Source: Artemia franciscana (Eukaryota; Arthropoda; Branchiopoda; Anostraca; Artemiidae). Taken from it: a stretch of DNA of 64,000 bases. The notes beneath the pieces are model-generated. The model saw nothing but the letters and a program-made list of their open reading frames with translations, searched no databases and was not told the origin of the DNA. This document shows, piece by piece, positions 23,601 through 35,204 of this stretch. Position 1 is the stretch's first letter, and every line of letters starts with the position of its first letter. The stretch lies in assembly GCF_032884065.1 (NCBI RefSeq), contig NC_088875.1, positions 46,150,214 to 46,214,213 on the forward strand, given 5' to 3'. The position numbers and the translations under genes are program-made.

Positions 23601-24762
23601 AGCTCGAAGTCTGAAGTCAATGCTAATTTTAAATATTCAAGAAAAAATTAGGAAGGCATTTGGCTCAATAATAAGGCTTCAAGGTATCTATCGTTGTGAT
23701 ATTTTCGGTTCTCTTATTAATACAGTTGCCCTCCTTCATGTTCTCTATCCCACCCTTTTTTTGAGATCTTAAAACCTGCCATTTTTTTCAATTTGCATTT
23801 GCTATTTTAAATACTGTAAATTTTTGCTTATTTTTCCAATTTGTGTTAGTAGCACTGGATAAGTTTCAAGACTTAAAAATTAAAGAGCACTTGGAATTAT
23901 CTAGGATTAAGAGGGATAGTTTTTACCATAAGTCTTAAAATTTTCTCTTCATGCATAGTTTTTTTTTTCCTTTTTACACATAATTTAAATTATGTCTGAT
24001 AATTTTTACCATATGTCTTAAAAATTTGTCTTTATGTATAGTTTTTTTTTCCTTTTTACACATAATTTAAATTATGTCTGATTTTGTTGTTGTTTTGTTT
24101 GTTTGTTGTTGTTTGTTTTGTTTGTTTGTTGTTTATTTGTTTTCTGTTTTGTTTGTTGATTTGTTTGATGATGTGTTTCATTTATGTATACATTTATGTA
24201 TACACCTCAATTATAGAGAAATAAACACTCACAATTTCAAATATACTGAAAGACAACAGTGGAGCCTAATCTTAGAAAGTGTTATCTTATCTCTGACAAA
24301 TTCTTCCTACCACAGTTACGAGACTAAAAATATGGATGATTTGGTATAGGAGTGTTGCAGCTTTCAGAGGGCAAGTTTTAGTCCCAGGTTTACCTGACCA
24401 GTAGTGTGGAATTCTTTACCAATGAGTATAAGGTTATCTGAAAATGTTAGCCAGTTTAAGAGTAGACTGAAGAACCACCTTCTGGGATGAGATTAAGTAA
24501 ATAATTTAAATGGGACGGCTTATTGATTTGTTTTTTAAGTAGGATTTTTTCTCTCTCTCTCTCTGTTCTTCGTCTTTATATTCCTTTGTTTTCTTTTTCC
24601 CACTTTTTTGTCTCTTTTCGTTTCATTTTCTTGTTTTGTTTATGTTTTCGGCAATTGAATGTTTATCAGCCACGACTAACAAGTCTTTGACTTTCTAAAG
24701 TGGCTGATGTGTTTTTTTTTGTATATTGATGATATGTATAATAAAAGTGTCTCTGTCTGTCT
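20640..24762 (+). mobile_element. Non-LTR retrotransposon (LINE), full-span but decayed
   Basis: ORF1 near 21150-21365 has a CX2CX4HX4C knuckle (CFKCQSFSHIEKNC) and a second one, CPNC...H...C. ORF2 then shows endonuclease blocks: LCLQDHH near 21470, IICSDFNFDL near 21785, SNIDHVLSKF and VSDYLPIQF near 21925-22015. RT blocks follow: QVGFKRGIDYDH near 23000, VRQGDVLS near 23275 and AYDDDIIL near 23383. The tail has VWNSLPMSIR...FKSRLKNHLLG near 24410-24490, then an AT-rich 3' end with (CTGT)n at 24750. Stops and frameshifts occur throughout. The layout suits the CR1/Jockey/I-like range; I cannot place it further. Its 5' limit is approximate. Confidence 0.8.
23917..24075. repeat. 77-80-bp tandem duplication inside the LINE
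   Basis: Two adjacent copies share 'tttttaccat...gtcttaaaa', a T run, 'cctttttacacataattt' and 'aaattatgtctga'. A TGTT-rich stretch follows at 24080-24160. Confidence 0.8.
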
Positions 24763-25209
24763 GAAGTTGTGATATTTGTCTAAATCCAAAAGTTTAAAAA
24801 CCAGATGTGTTCCAAGATTATAGTCGGTCAAACCCAATTGGTCTCGTCCTAATCATCAGCCTATCATGTCAAACCCTATACCCATAAAGTCTAAAATAAG
24901 GAGCCTGTTGTCTACGTATAGGAAAGATACTATTTAATCAGAATATCTGGCCAAGATTGGGTACTGGTTGAGTACTGGGGGTTTTATTCTGTTTGTTTTT
25001 CTTTTGATTGACTGCTCTGTTATAAAACTGGTTATAGTATGTTGACTCTAGTTTAGCCAAAGTGATTGTTTTGCATATTGGAGAACAGATACTATTTTAA
25101 ATGAGTTGAAATGGCAATAATAATGGATTGTAGTATGATAATGTTATTAATATAAATATGTTGCATATTATAAAATAAGAATTACTTTGCTTTGGTGGTT
25201 GTTCTTTTT
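24763..25209. other. Non-coding
   Basis: AT-rich stretch between two LINE remnants with no gene seen. Confidence 0.45.
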
Positions 25210-26530
25210 ATTTAATATATATCTTAAGGATGTGTTAGTGACTTTAATTTCCCTAGTATCTACTGGAAGAAAGGGTTTCCATATAACCCTTTTGCTTTTA
25301 GCTCAACCCCTGTTAATCCCTTTATTGATTGTGTTCATAATCTCTCTGCTTTCCAAGCAGTTGATCAGCCCATGGTTTTGCCCCCGCCAGTAACCAACAT
25401 TACTTGACCTAGTTTTTATTAATAATAGTGAACTAACCCAGCTCTATCAGTAAAAGTGACCATCTCATCTAGTTGCTCATAGACACAAAGCAAGAAACAG
25501 ACATAAAAAAGGATATTTTAGGATATTAAAAAGGATAAAAGAAAAGGATATTAAAAAGGATATACATGTTTTACAAGCCAATTAAAGTAAAATTGAGGTA
25601 GATCAATTGGGAGTTGACCCTCCAAGGTAGAATCAAGCATGTAGTAGGATAAATTCCTGGCTCAAGTCATGGAAACTTGGCAATAGAATGGAAAATCTTG
25701 TCCCCATACCTAAGGAATTGCTATATATGACAGCTAGTATGAGGCAGTAAAGATACTGAAAGAAACGCCATTGGAGAAAAAAGGATAAGCCAGGTCATTA
25801 GAAAAAATTTGTCAAAGCCCAAAATAAATTAAGGAAACTCGCCAAACAACTGTATGGTAATTTTGAGATAAGACTTGATGACCAAAGTAAGTTGAACCCA
25901 AGAAATTCTGGAACTTTGTATCTAGCTGAGGCTACAACCAGAGATCCATAAAAAGCTTAATAACAGATGACAGAAACAAATTACACTGGCATTCAAAGTG
26001 TAGCTGATCTCCTAAATGAGAAATTTGCATCGAGTCTTCACTAATGAATCTGTTAATGTTCCTGCTTCAAACCGAAAGCACAATATCCAAAAACACATAA
26101 GTTGTATTGCAGTTGCTGCATCTATAGTTGAAAAAACAACTCAAAAGCCTGGACACCAACAAGACTGTTGGTCCTGATAACGTTCATCCCCATCTACTGA
26201 AAGAAGCTGCTCATGAAACTGCCCCTGAACTGACTTTACTTTTCCAACTTTCCCTTGATTGTAAAAAAAAATCCCCTTCCAATCAAAACTACCATTCTTT
26301 AAGGAAAGGGATAGATCCAAAGCAGGAAATTATAGAGCTATCAGCCTCAGGTCTATTGTTGCAGAAGTCTTGAGTCAAAGAGATTGAAATCAAAGAGATG
26401 ATTTTTAATGATGTGCTTCTTCAACTGCTTGTTAGTAATGAAATTAGCTTCTGCAGTAGAGATGAATCAAATGGAATCAAAGTATATTTGGTGTCAATAC
26501 GCACCTGGTTCAGCAATGTTCAAAATTTAA
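25210..26530 (+). mobile_element. Second LINE remnant (endonuclease end to RT start)
   Basis: Near 25215 the frame gives SDFNFPSIYWK, like the GDFNFP.I.W block of CR1/L2-type endonucleases. SDHLI follows near 25455. At 26128-26370 comes an RT N-terminal block (LDTNKTVGPDNVHPHLLKEAA and LTLLFQLSLD), then a decayed 'NY.AISL' region. Many stops. The element is lost where the 158-bp satellite starts. Confidence 0.7.
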
Positions 26531-29500
26531 GCATGGTGATTTCAAGAACACACAACTTCTACCAAAACAACTAAAGAGAATGTAATTAAACCATACGTTT
26601 CTGTTTCATGAATGTTCGCTTTCATGGGTGAAAAATTCAATCAATTAAAATCATAATATCCAGTGAGTGGTGCAGCTAAAGTGGTGCAGCATGGTGAGGT
26701 CAAGAACACACAACTTCTACCAAAAAAAAACTAAAGAGAATGTAATTAAACCATATGTTTCTGTTTCATGGATGTTCGCTTTCATGCGTGAAAAATTCAA
26801 TCAATTAAAATCATAATATCCAGTGAGTGGTGCAGCTTAAGTGGTGCAGCATGGTGAGGTCAAGAACACACAACTTCTACCAAAACAACTAAAGAGAATG
26901 TAACTAAACCATATGTTTCTGTTTCATGGATGTTCGCTTGCATGGGTGAAAAATTAAATCAATTAAAATCATAATATCCAGTGAGTGGTGCAGCATGGTG
27001 AGGTCAAGAACACACAACTTCTACCGAAACAACTAAAGAGAATGTAATTAAACCATATGTTTCTGTTTCATGGATGTTCGCTTGCATGGGTTAAAAATTC
27101 AATCAATTAAAATCATAATATCCAGTGAGTGGTGCAGCTAAAGTGGTGCAGCATGGTGAGGTCAAGAACACACAACTTCTACCAAAACAACTAAAGAGAA
27201 TGTAATTAAACCATATGTTTCTGAGTCATGGATGTTCGCTTGCATGGGTGAAAAATTCAATCAATTAAAATCATAATATCCAGTGAGTGGTGCAGCTAAA
27301 GTGGTGCAGCATGGTGAGCTCAAGAACACACAACTTCTACCAAAACAAATAAAGAAAATGTAACTAAACCATATGTTTCTGTTTCATGGATGTTCGCTTG
27401 CATGGGTGAAAAATTAAATCAATTAAAATCATAATATCCAGTGAGTGGTGCAGCTAAAGTGGTGCAGCATGGTGAGGTCAAGAACACACAACTTCTACCG
27501 AAACAACTAAAGAGAATGTAATTAAACCATATGTTTCTGTTTCATGGATGTTCGCTTGCATGGGTGAAAAATTCAATCAATTAAAATCATAATATCCAGT
27601 GAGTGGTGCAGCTAAAGTGGTGCAGCATGGTGAGGTCAAGAACACACAACTTCTACCAAAACAACTAAAGAGAATGTAATTAAACCATATGTTTCTGTTT
27701 CATGGATGTTCGCTTGCATGGGTGAAAAATTCAATCAATTAAAATCATAATATCCAGTGAGTGGTGCAGCTAAAGTGGTGCAGCATGGTGAGGTCAAGAA
27801 CACACAACTTTTACCAAAACAACTAAAGAGAATGTAATTAAACCATATTTTTCTGTTTCATGAATGTTCGCTTTCATGGGTAAAAAATTCAATCAATTAA
27901 AATCATAATATCCAGTGAGTGTTGCAGCTAAAGTGGTGCAGCATGGTGAGGTCAAGAACACACAACTTCTACCAAAACAACTAAAGAGATGCAATTAACC
28001 ATACGTTTCTGTTTCCTGAATGTTCGTTGGGTGAATGTTCGTCTGTTTCATGGGTGAAAAATTTAATCAAGTAAAATCATGATATCCAGTGAGTGTTGCA
28101 GCTAAAGTGGTACAGCATGGTGAGGTCAAGAACACACAACTTCTACCAAAACAACTAAAGAGAATGTAATTAAACCATATGTTTCTGTTTCATGAATGTT
28201 CGCTTTCATGGGTGAAAAATTCAATCAATTAAAATCATAATATCCAGTAAGTGGTGCAGCATGGTGAGGTCAAGAACACACAACTTCTACCAAAACAACT
28301 AAAGAGATGCAATTAAACCATACGTTTCTGTTTCCTGAATGTTCGTTGGGTGAAGGTTCGCCTGTTTCATGGGTTAAAAATTTAATCAAGGAAAATCATG
28401 ATATCCAGTGAGTGGTGCAGCATGGTGAGGTCAAGAACACACAACTTCTACCAAAACAACTAAAGAGAATGTAATTAAACCATATGTTTCTGTTTCATGG
28501 ATGTTCGCTTGCATGGGTGAAAAATTCAATCAATTAAAATCATAATATCCAGTGAGTGGTGCAGCATGGTGAGGTCAAGAACACACAACTTCTACCAAAA
28601 CAACTAAAGAGAATGTAATTAAACCATATGTTTCTGTTTCATGGATGTTCGCTTGCATGGGTGAAAAATTCAATCATTTAAAATCATTATATCCAGTGAG
28701 TGGTGCAGCTAAAGTGGTGCAGCATGGTGAGGTTAGGAACATACAACTTCTACTAAAACAACTAAAGAGAATGTAATTAAACCATATGTTTCTGTTTCAT
28801 GGATGTTCGCTTGCATGGGTGGAAAATCAAATCAATTAAAATCGTGATATCCAGTGAGTGGTGCAGCTAAAGTGGTGCAGCATGGGGAGGTCAAGAACAC
28901 ACAACTTCTACCAAAACAACTAAAGAGAATGTAATTAAACCATATGTTTCTGTTTCATGGATGTTCGCTTGCATGGGTGAAAAATTCGATCATTTAAAAT
29001 CATAATATCCAGTGAGTGGTGCAGCTAAAGTGGTGCAGCATGGTGAGGTTAAGAACACACAACATCTACTAAAACAACTAAAGAGAATGTAATTAAACCA
29101 TATGTTTCTGTTTTATGGATGTTCGCTTGCATGGGTGAAAAATCAAATCAAATAAAATCGTGATATCCAGTGAGTGGTGCAGCTAAAGTGGTGCAGCATG
29201 GTGAGGTCAAGAACACACAAATTCTACCAAAACAACTAAAGAGATGCAATTAAACCATACGTTTCTGTTTCCTGAATGTTCGTTGGGTGAATGTTCGTCT
29301 GTTTCTTGGGTGAAAAATTTAATCAAGTAAAAATCATGATATCCAGTGAGTGGTGCAGCTAAAGTGGTGCAGCATGGTGAGGTCTAGAACACACAACTTC
29401 TACCAAAACAACTAAAGAGATGCAATTAAACCATACGTTTCTATTTCCTGAATGTTCGTTGGGTGAATGTTCGTCTGTTTCATGGATGAAAAATTTAATC

Positions 29501-29537
29501 AAGTAAAATCATGATACCCAGTGAGTGGTGCAGCTAA
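26531..29537. repeat. Satellite array, 19 units, basic period 158 bp
   Basis: The anchor 'caagaacacacaa' (or a close variant) recurs at 26543, 26701, 26861, 27005, 27163, 27321, 27479, 27637, 27795, 27953, 28127, 28271, 28432, 28576, 28734, 28892, 29050, 29208 and 29384. Most steps are exactly 158 bp. The 144-bp steps lack one copy of a 14-bp block (AGCTAAAGTGGTGC). Units starting at 27953, 28271, 29208 and 29384 are a second type with 'cgttgggtgaatgttcgtctg' and 'aatcatgatatcc'. Periods are not multiples of three and no frame stays open, so it is not coding. Confidence 0.95.
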
Positions 29538-29750
29538 AAGGGAGGAGTTGTAAGGCGGGGAAAAGGGGGAGTCCCAAGGTGTTGGCACCAAGTGCTGAGA
29601 CCTTGGAAAACTAACTTATTTGCCTTGGAAATTTAGCTTATTTATCTGAATGCTGACGATTTTGTTAACACATTCTTTATGTGTCAGTAAGATTTTCATA
29701 TATCCGTGTTTATGGAACGAAAGTGGCTTCAAATAGTTTTAAGCCAGTTG

Positions 29751-30198
29751 CTCCTAACGTATCATTGGGAATTTTGGCTGCTATATGCTGTATAATGGTA
29801 GAAGGAAAAAACTGACCCGAGTTGCTCTATATGTGACAGGCTGTTGGCAAAATTACTACCTGCTCCTAACGTATCATCGATTATTTTGGCTGTTATATGC
29901 TGTATAATGGTAGAAGGAAAAAACTGACCCGAGTTGCTCTATATGTGACAGGCTGTTGGCAAAATTACTACCTGCTCCTAACGTATCATCGATTATTTTG
30001 GCTGCTATATGCTGTATAATGGTAGAAGGAAAAAATTGACCCGAGTTGCTCTATATGTGACAGGCTGTTGGCAAAATTACTACCTGCTCCTAATGTATCA
30101 TCGATTATTTTGGCTGTTATGTGCTGTATAATGATAGAAAGAAAAGACTGGCCCGAGTTGCGCTGTATGTGACTGGCTGACAAAGGACAACCCCTGGT
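29751..30198. repeat. 112-bp tandem repeat, four units
   Basis: The phrase 'ctcctaa(c/t)gtatcat' starts at 29751, 29863, 29975 and 30087, an exact 112-bp spacing. Each unit contains 'ttttggctg(c/t)tat' and 'gacccgagttgctctatatg'. The fourth unit is the most diverged. Confidence 0.93.
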
Positions 30199-30260
30199 TA
30201 ATTGCCATGAATGCATACACCGTATACATGCAGCCTGCACCATAATTTACACTGACATAG

Positions 30261-30296
30261 GCCTTATTCTATGGAAGCCCTTCCATAGAATAAGGC
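30261..30296. repeat. Perfect hairpin, 17-bp stem
   Basis: GCCTTATTCTATGGAAG at 30261..30277 is followed after 2 nt by its exact reverse complement at 30280..30296. It lies in the NDUFB7 intron, just past the 112-bp repeats. The role is unknown. Confidence 0.9.
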
Positions 30297-30709
30297 AATC
30301 TTCCAGGGCAATTCTTCCTGCTTAGCCCCCCTACTGTAGGACCAGGCCTTACATTCTGACAAATCAAAAATAATTGTCAACAATCGATGACTAACCCAGC
30401 CTCTTGTACAGAGAGATATCGCAAATCAATTGTCCACTATTTTCTAGGCATTTGAATGATATTATTTTTAGGAAGTATCTAATATTTAATGTTTGTAGTT
30501 TTTTTCATGAATTTGAATGTAATGTTTTAGAACTAATTTTGTATCTATATAGTTTGGGTGCATCTATATACATATCTGTAGTATCTATAGTTATCTATGC
30601 ATGTATCTTAAGTATTTATATACTTAGGGTGGTAATCACTTTACCATCACTTTTTCGTGTACATGATTTACCTTTTGTAAAATATTTTGGTACTTGTATA
30701 TTATCCGTA

Positions 30710-30875
30710 ACACGTTCAAGAAGTGAATTTAAATTAATCATAATGAAATACACCAAAATATAATACTTTAGTTGCAAAATTATGGAAACTACAAAAAAAG
30801 GATTAAGGAAAGTGGGCGGGCCAGAACGCACTATATTAAACATCTAACCTAACCACCTCTATATATTAAACCAGA
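30710..30875. repeat. Dispersed repeat related to 53.9-54.6 kb
   Basis: The order 'gaagtgaatttaaattaatc', 'ataatg.aatacaccaaaatat', 'caaaatt.tggaaactac', 'ccagaacgcactatatta' and 'acctctatatatta' is shared with the repeat at 53447..54610. It is one member of an interspersed family of unknown type. Confidence 0.65.
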
Positions 30876-31154
30876 AGCAATAAAGTAATCACTGCCATTT
30901 ATAATGGTTTCCAACTGTCTAATTGACTATAAACTCCACGGGACAAGAAACCTAACATGTCTTAATAACTGACAACCCATTTAGCTCTGCATTCAAGTTA
31001 AAGAAGAAGCAACAATTGCAATAAACACAGAAAAAAACAGAAGAAGCAGACCTCAGATGCCCCCAACTCTACAAACAACATTGTACATTTTTAGGGCAAA
31101 GAGTCCTTAAATTGTGAAGGGCAAGTGGCCCAATGTGTGCAAAAAACTGATTAC

Positions 31155-31437
31155 CTTTTAAGTTCTGCTTTCAAAATACCACTGGAGGGATAAGCCAAAA
31201 GCCAGATTGCCTTCCAAGCTCTGTTTTCAAAATATCATAGCAGGGATAAGCCACCAGTCAGATAACCTGCCAAGCTCTGCTTTCGAAATACCGTTGTAGG
31301 GATAAGCCACCAGCCAGATTCCCTGCCAAGCTTTCCTTTCAAAATACCATTGCAGGGATAAGCCACCAGCCAGATTACCTGCCAAACTCAGCTTTCAAAA
31401 TACTATAGCAGGGATAATCCACCAGCCAGAATCAATA
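31155..31437. repeat. 56-bp tandem repeat, five units
   Basis: The phrase 'tcaaaatacca' or a close variant starts at 31171, 31227, 31283, 31339 and 31395, an exact 56-bp period. Each unit contains 'gcagggataagccaccagcc' or a variant and 'cctgccaagctctg'. Confidence 0.92.
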
Positions 31438-31977
31438 AAAAGTTAGCAAAAGATACATTGTGGTTTTGTGTAAAGCCTCTTTCTTTTGAAAAAAGTTTGC
31501 TCTCTAATTTGGTTGGGATGAGACATGACCAAAGAGGGGGGGAGGAGGGTATTTATGGCCTTTAATTCTATAGATTTTGTAGGTTGTTTCTGTTGAATGT
31601 TTCTATAATGTACCGTTTTTTTTTTTTGTTTTTTTTTTTGGATTGGGGAGTCGAGGAAAATTTTTCACTGATGCGAGTGAATTCTTCCACCAGCTTTTTA
31701 TCATGCCTGTTTCTAGAATCATCACTAAATATATTAGTAATATCTTCTTTGTATTTATATATCTTCCCTTCTTGAAGAAAATTGCAGATACGTTTTGAAG
31801 TGAAAGTGGATAAAAATCTTTATTTGTACATGAAGGTCCTATTTGTCAAAGGGCCCTCTTCCCCAATTCGTGTGTTTCCTTAAATTGTTGCTAAAATCTA
31901 GGTGGCAAAACAACTAACATTTCATCATCAGTGCTCAAAAAGATATACAACTGTTGATTTTTTTTTCTCTTTTTTAG

Positions 31978-32146
31978 AACAAAAAACTTCTTTTGAAGAA
32001 ATGCAAGCTGCAAAGATTCCTTACAAGCACCGAGATTATTGTTCTCATTTGTATCTTGATTTTGAGGCTTGTAGAAAGAGGAATTTTCCAGCAGGATGGA
32101 GATGCCATCATGAAAAACATGCTTTGGATATGTGCAAATATGATGA
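31978..32146 (+). CDS. NDUFB7: NDUFB7 exon 2 (twin CX9C domain)
   Basis: This exon encodes residues 47-102 plus two bases of codon 103. It holds the CHCH core: Cys68-X9-Cys78 (YCSHLYLDFEAC) and Cys89-X9-Cys99 (RCHHEKHALDMC), the pattern that forms two disulphides in the intermembrane space. Before it lie EEMQAAKIPYKHRDYC, which matches EEM..AKLP...RDYC of insect NDUFB7. The acceptor is a long T tract ending TTTTTTAG, and the donor is GA|GTATGT. Intron phases match exon 1 (one base carried over) and exon 3 (two bases). Reading on past the donor gives only intron. Confidence 0.93.
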
Positions 32147-35071
32147 GTATGTCACTTTCGTATCTCGTATTCATCGTATCATCGTATTCATCATCATACT
32201 AAAATAGATTTGAAGTTTTTACAATCCTGCTGCATGTATATGATACATATGTATATGTATATGTATGTATATGTATATGCTATATGATACAGTTAATAAT
32301 GTACTATTAATAATGGAAATAGGGATGACTAATAAAATTATCATTTAATTGGTTGAATGACAATGAGTTGCGGTCAATTTTTTTGAGAAAAATAGGAACA
32401 ACACCACTATTCAAAATGTACATTTGTATATAACACAATGCGCAAAATAACGTTAGAACTCAGAGTTTTTGTAGGCTCTTAAATATAAAAAATAATAGGC
32501 AAATCCATCTCGTCAAATTTTCAAATTGTTTTTCAAATTTTTTAATTTTCATCAAATTGTTTAGTTCTAGAGGGCGCCCACTTTTTACAACCTGGTGTGA
32601 ATCTCGGAACGCCGCGTGTGAATCACAACTCTGCCTCGCTTGGCATAGTTTCTGCCATGAGTGCCAGAGTTCCCGATATGCTTGGTACACTTCCGCCTGC
32701 CACCTCGTGTACTTGGTTTCTGAAATTGGGTACTCCCTAGGTTTAGTAGTTGCTTAGCACATTGTTGTCTTGACCTTTTACAATGGTGTGGCATAGAGAG
32801 GGGAGCCTAGGGTTCTATCCTCTCTTCATGTGAAACCAGGCAACTTGGATTAATGTTGCAATGTGTATTTTCATGGAAATTCATAAAATTCATTCATTTG
32901 AAAATATATAAAATCAAAATGCAATTTCAGAAGTAAAATAAACCAATACTTATTAGCAGCAAAACTTTCATTTTTTTTTAAATCTTTATATTTTAAATGA
33001 ACATTTAATAACTGTTTACTTGTTCTATGTCTGGAATGGAGAGGGGGGGACTGTTTCTTTTTTTTGGTATGTATCTAATTCATAAAGACGAATTTGGAAA
33101 CTTGGTATTAGCCCAATCTTTCCTGTTCAAAATGGTTTATTTTCAAATGGTATTATCCGGGTTTACTGCGGTGCCTGCGTTATTATATATTATGGTCTCA
33201 TGCCCCATGTTTGAAAATATGATAGGATTGTTATCGGGAAGGGGGTGCATTTTTAGGCCACAATTCTCTAGTTTTTCTTAAAGAGAAACGATTTTCTTAA
33301 GTGGGCAATCCTAGAGTGGTATCGTCAATCGTTTAAAAACTCATCATTCAGTATTGAAATATTTAGTACTTATAAAACACAACTGTTTCAGAGAAACTAA
33401 ATCAAAGAAAAAGAAAGAGAAAAAAAAAATTTCACTTAATTTTGCTGTTAGGTAAGATTGCTCATTTGTTTCATTCGTTTTTGCTTTAGATATTTTGAAT
33501 ATTATTTTTATTTCTAGAATTATATTTTTAGTCTAGAACTATCAATTATATCGGGTTTTTCAATGTGTAACGAATTGGAGTTCCTACAATTCCTTCATTT
33601 TTATTTTTATATAGGAAGTTTTTTTTTTACTTTGCATTTTAGTTAGGTTCTCTAATAACCCTGAGCATCGATTGGAAATGTCTTCTAATATTTTTGTTTT
33701 CGTTTATTTTTTATTTTTTTTATTAGTCTCCGCTAATTAATTCGTTAAGTCTTGTCTGGCTAGTTTGTTCTAAAGTATGATTTTTTGAAAATACTTGCTT
33801 TGCTGGTGAAAATCTGGTCTTTTTCAACGGTGCCATTGTAAAATTACTAGTGTAGTTAAAATTGCAAAATATTTCAGATCATCAATCAAAAGATATCTGA
33901 GCTGAGACGGGCTATGCTCCTGCATCCACCTTTTACCCTGACTTTTCTCCCATAGACTTCGTCTCGCTTTGCTCTCTTCTTATGTGGTATTGCAGTCAGT
34001 TCAGATGAGACTGCAAACCAGCATCTTGTTCAGTTTTTCTTTGATAAAACTCTTGTATGCATAAGAACGTATGCAGCCTTTTGAATGAATAGCATACTGT
34101 TGGTTGGGTTCAACAACCAATTAATTTAGATTGCAGTGCAAATTAATGTACCAATTTATTTTACAAAATAACATACGCAAGTGCAAATTAATATACCAAA
34201 AGCAAATTAGTTTGCTTTTGTTAGAAATTAATTTTATTCTAAAATCAATTTATTCTAATAAATTAAATTTATTCTTTTAAAAAACATAATTTTATACAAT
34301 ACAAATCAGAACCTGGGATTACCCTGTTCTTATACAAAGCTACTATTATTGTTTTATGAGATTAATTTAAAAAAAAAAAAAACTTTCCGCAAAAAAGGTT
34401 TTTGAAAGAAAAGTAAAGGCACTATCAGTAAATCCAGTATCAGTAACAGTATCAGTATCAGTAAACCCAAAATGAAATTTTTTCAGTATATTCTTTCCTT
34501 ACTGTAGTTTAGTTTGTGGAAGATATCAAAAAATTGAATTTTCCGTGTAGCCTAAGCATCTCCCTTATGAACCCCAAAAATTGAATGAAAACATACTTTT
34601 GGTATGGTTGACTTTATTATCACCAAGTTGTATCGTTAAGAAAAAGTCAACTATGAGACCATAATAGGGGAGATTCGTACATAGAACAAGGTGCACTTTG
34701 GATGGCCTCCCCCCCCCGCCGAACTCTTGCTACTTTACTATTCTTTCTATAATCCGTTGTTTCTCCCTGTAATTCACAGATGTCCTGGGTTTGTTTGTTT
34801 TCATTCTTGCCCTCCTCTCCCCGCCAAAAGAAATTCCGTATACTTGTGTTTATACATGTATACGTGTGTGTAATACAGGGATTGTACTGAATCATCTATA
34901 TGAATGCCTAAAAAGAAATCAGTTTTCTAGAAAGTCTTCATTTTTCGACACGGGGAATTCGCTTTTTCCCTCTAGGTACTTTGTTTCAAGGAATGGTCTT
35001 CTGCTTACCTTTCTTCCCTTTAGTACTTGTTAGAAGAATATCATTTCTGATGGAATTATTTTGTCTTCTAG
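32147..35071 (+). other. NDUFB7: NDUFB7 intron 2
   Basis: Bounded by GTATGT at 32147 and TTGTCTTCTAG at 35071. It holds a TATG/TA-rich microsatellite at about 32236-32290, an A run near 34369 and a short 'cagtat' cluster at about 34430-34466. No other gene is recognised in its 2.9 kb. Confidence 0.8.
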
Positions 35072-35153
35072 CCATGTTCTGAGGATGAGGGAATTTGAAA
35101 GAGAGAAAAGAATTGAAGAAAAACGAGCTCGTGCCGATATGGGTCAAGCGTGA
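35072..35153 (+). CDS. NDUFB7: NDUFB7 exon 3 (C-terminus and stop)
   Basis: The first base completes codon 103 (Asp). The exon then reads HVLRMREFEREKR and a basic helical tail ending ADMGQA, followed by TGA. VLRM.EFERE.R is the most conserved C-terminal block of the family. The three-exon product is 129 residues, between the fly (about 117) and human (137) lengths. No damage is seen in exons 2 and 3, so the gene appears functional. Confidence 0.93.
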
Positions 35154-35198
35154 ACTCTGGTGAACTATAATTCAACTTTGGTAGTTTTGTTTTGTGTA

Positions 35199-35204
35199 AA
35201 TAAA
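35199..35204 (+). promoter_or_regulatory. NDUFB7: NDUFB7 polyadenylation signal
   Basis: AATAAA lies 46 nt after the stop codon, with a T/G-rich stretch (ttctcggtttttgtc) just downstream, as expected of a short 3' UTR. Confidence 0.75.

Larger units (their letters stand above)
15249..31977 (+). other. NDUFB7: NDUFB7 intron 1 (16.7 kb, from copy B)
   Basis: The donor GTAAAA at 15249 and the acceptor (a T-rich tract ending TTTTTTAG at 31977) bound it. The intron is filled by the rest of duplication copy B, two LINE remnants, the 158-bp satellite and the 112-bp and 56-bp tandem repeats, listed separately. Unlisted stretches (29538-29750, 30300-30700, 30880-31150, 31440-31970) show no recognisable feature. 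Confidence 0.75.

Noticed and set aside
26531-29537. CRISPR-like regular array
   Set aside because: Whole 158-bp units repeat with no unique spacers, and the surroundings are eukaryotic introns and LINEs. It is a satellite.
32790-32815. tRNA-like B box (GGTTCTATCCT) downstream of exon 2
   Set aside because: The only A-box-like string is too close and no acceptor stem pairs.
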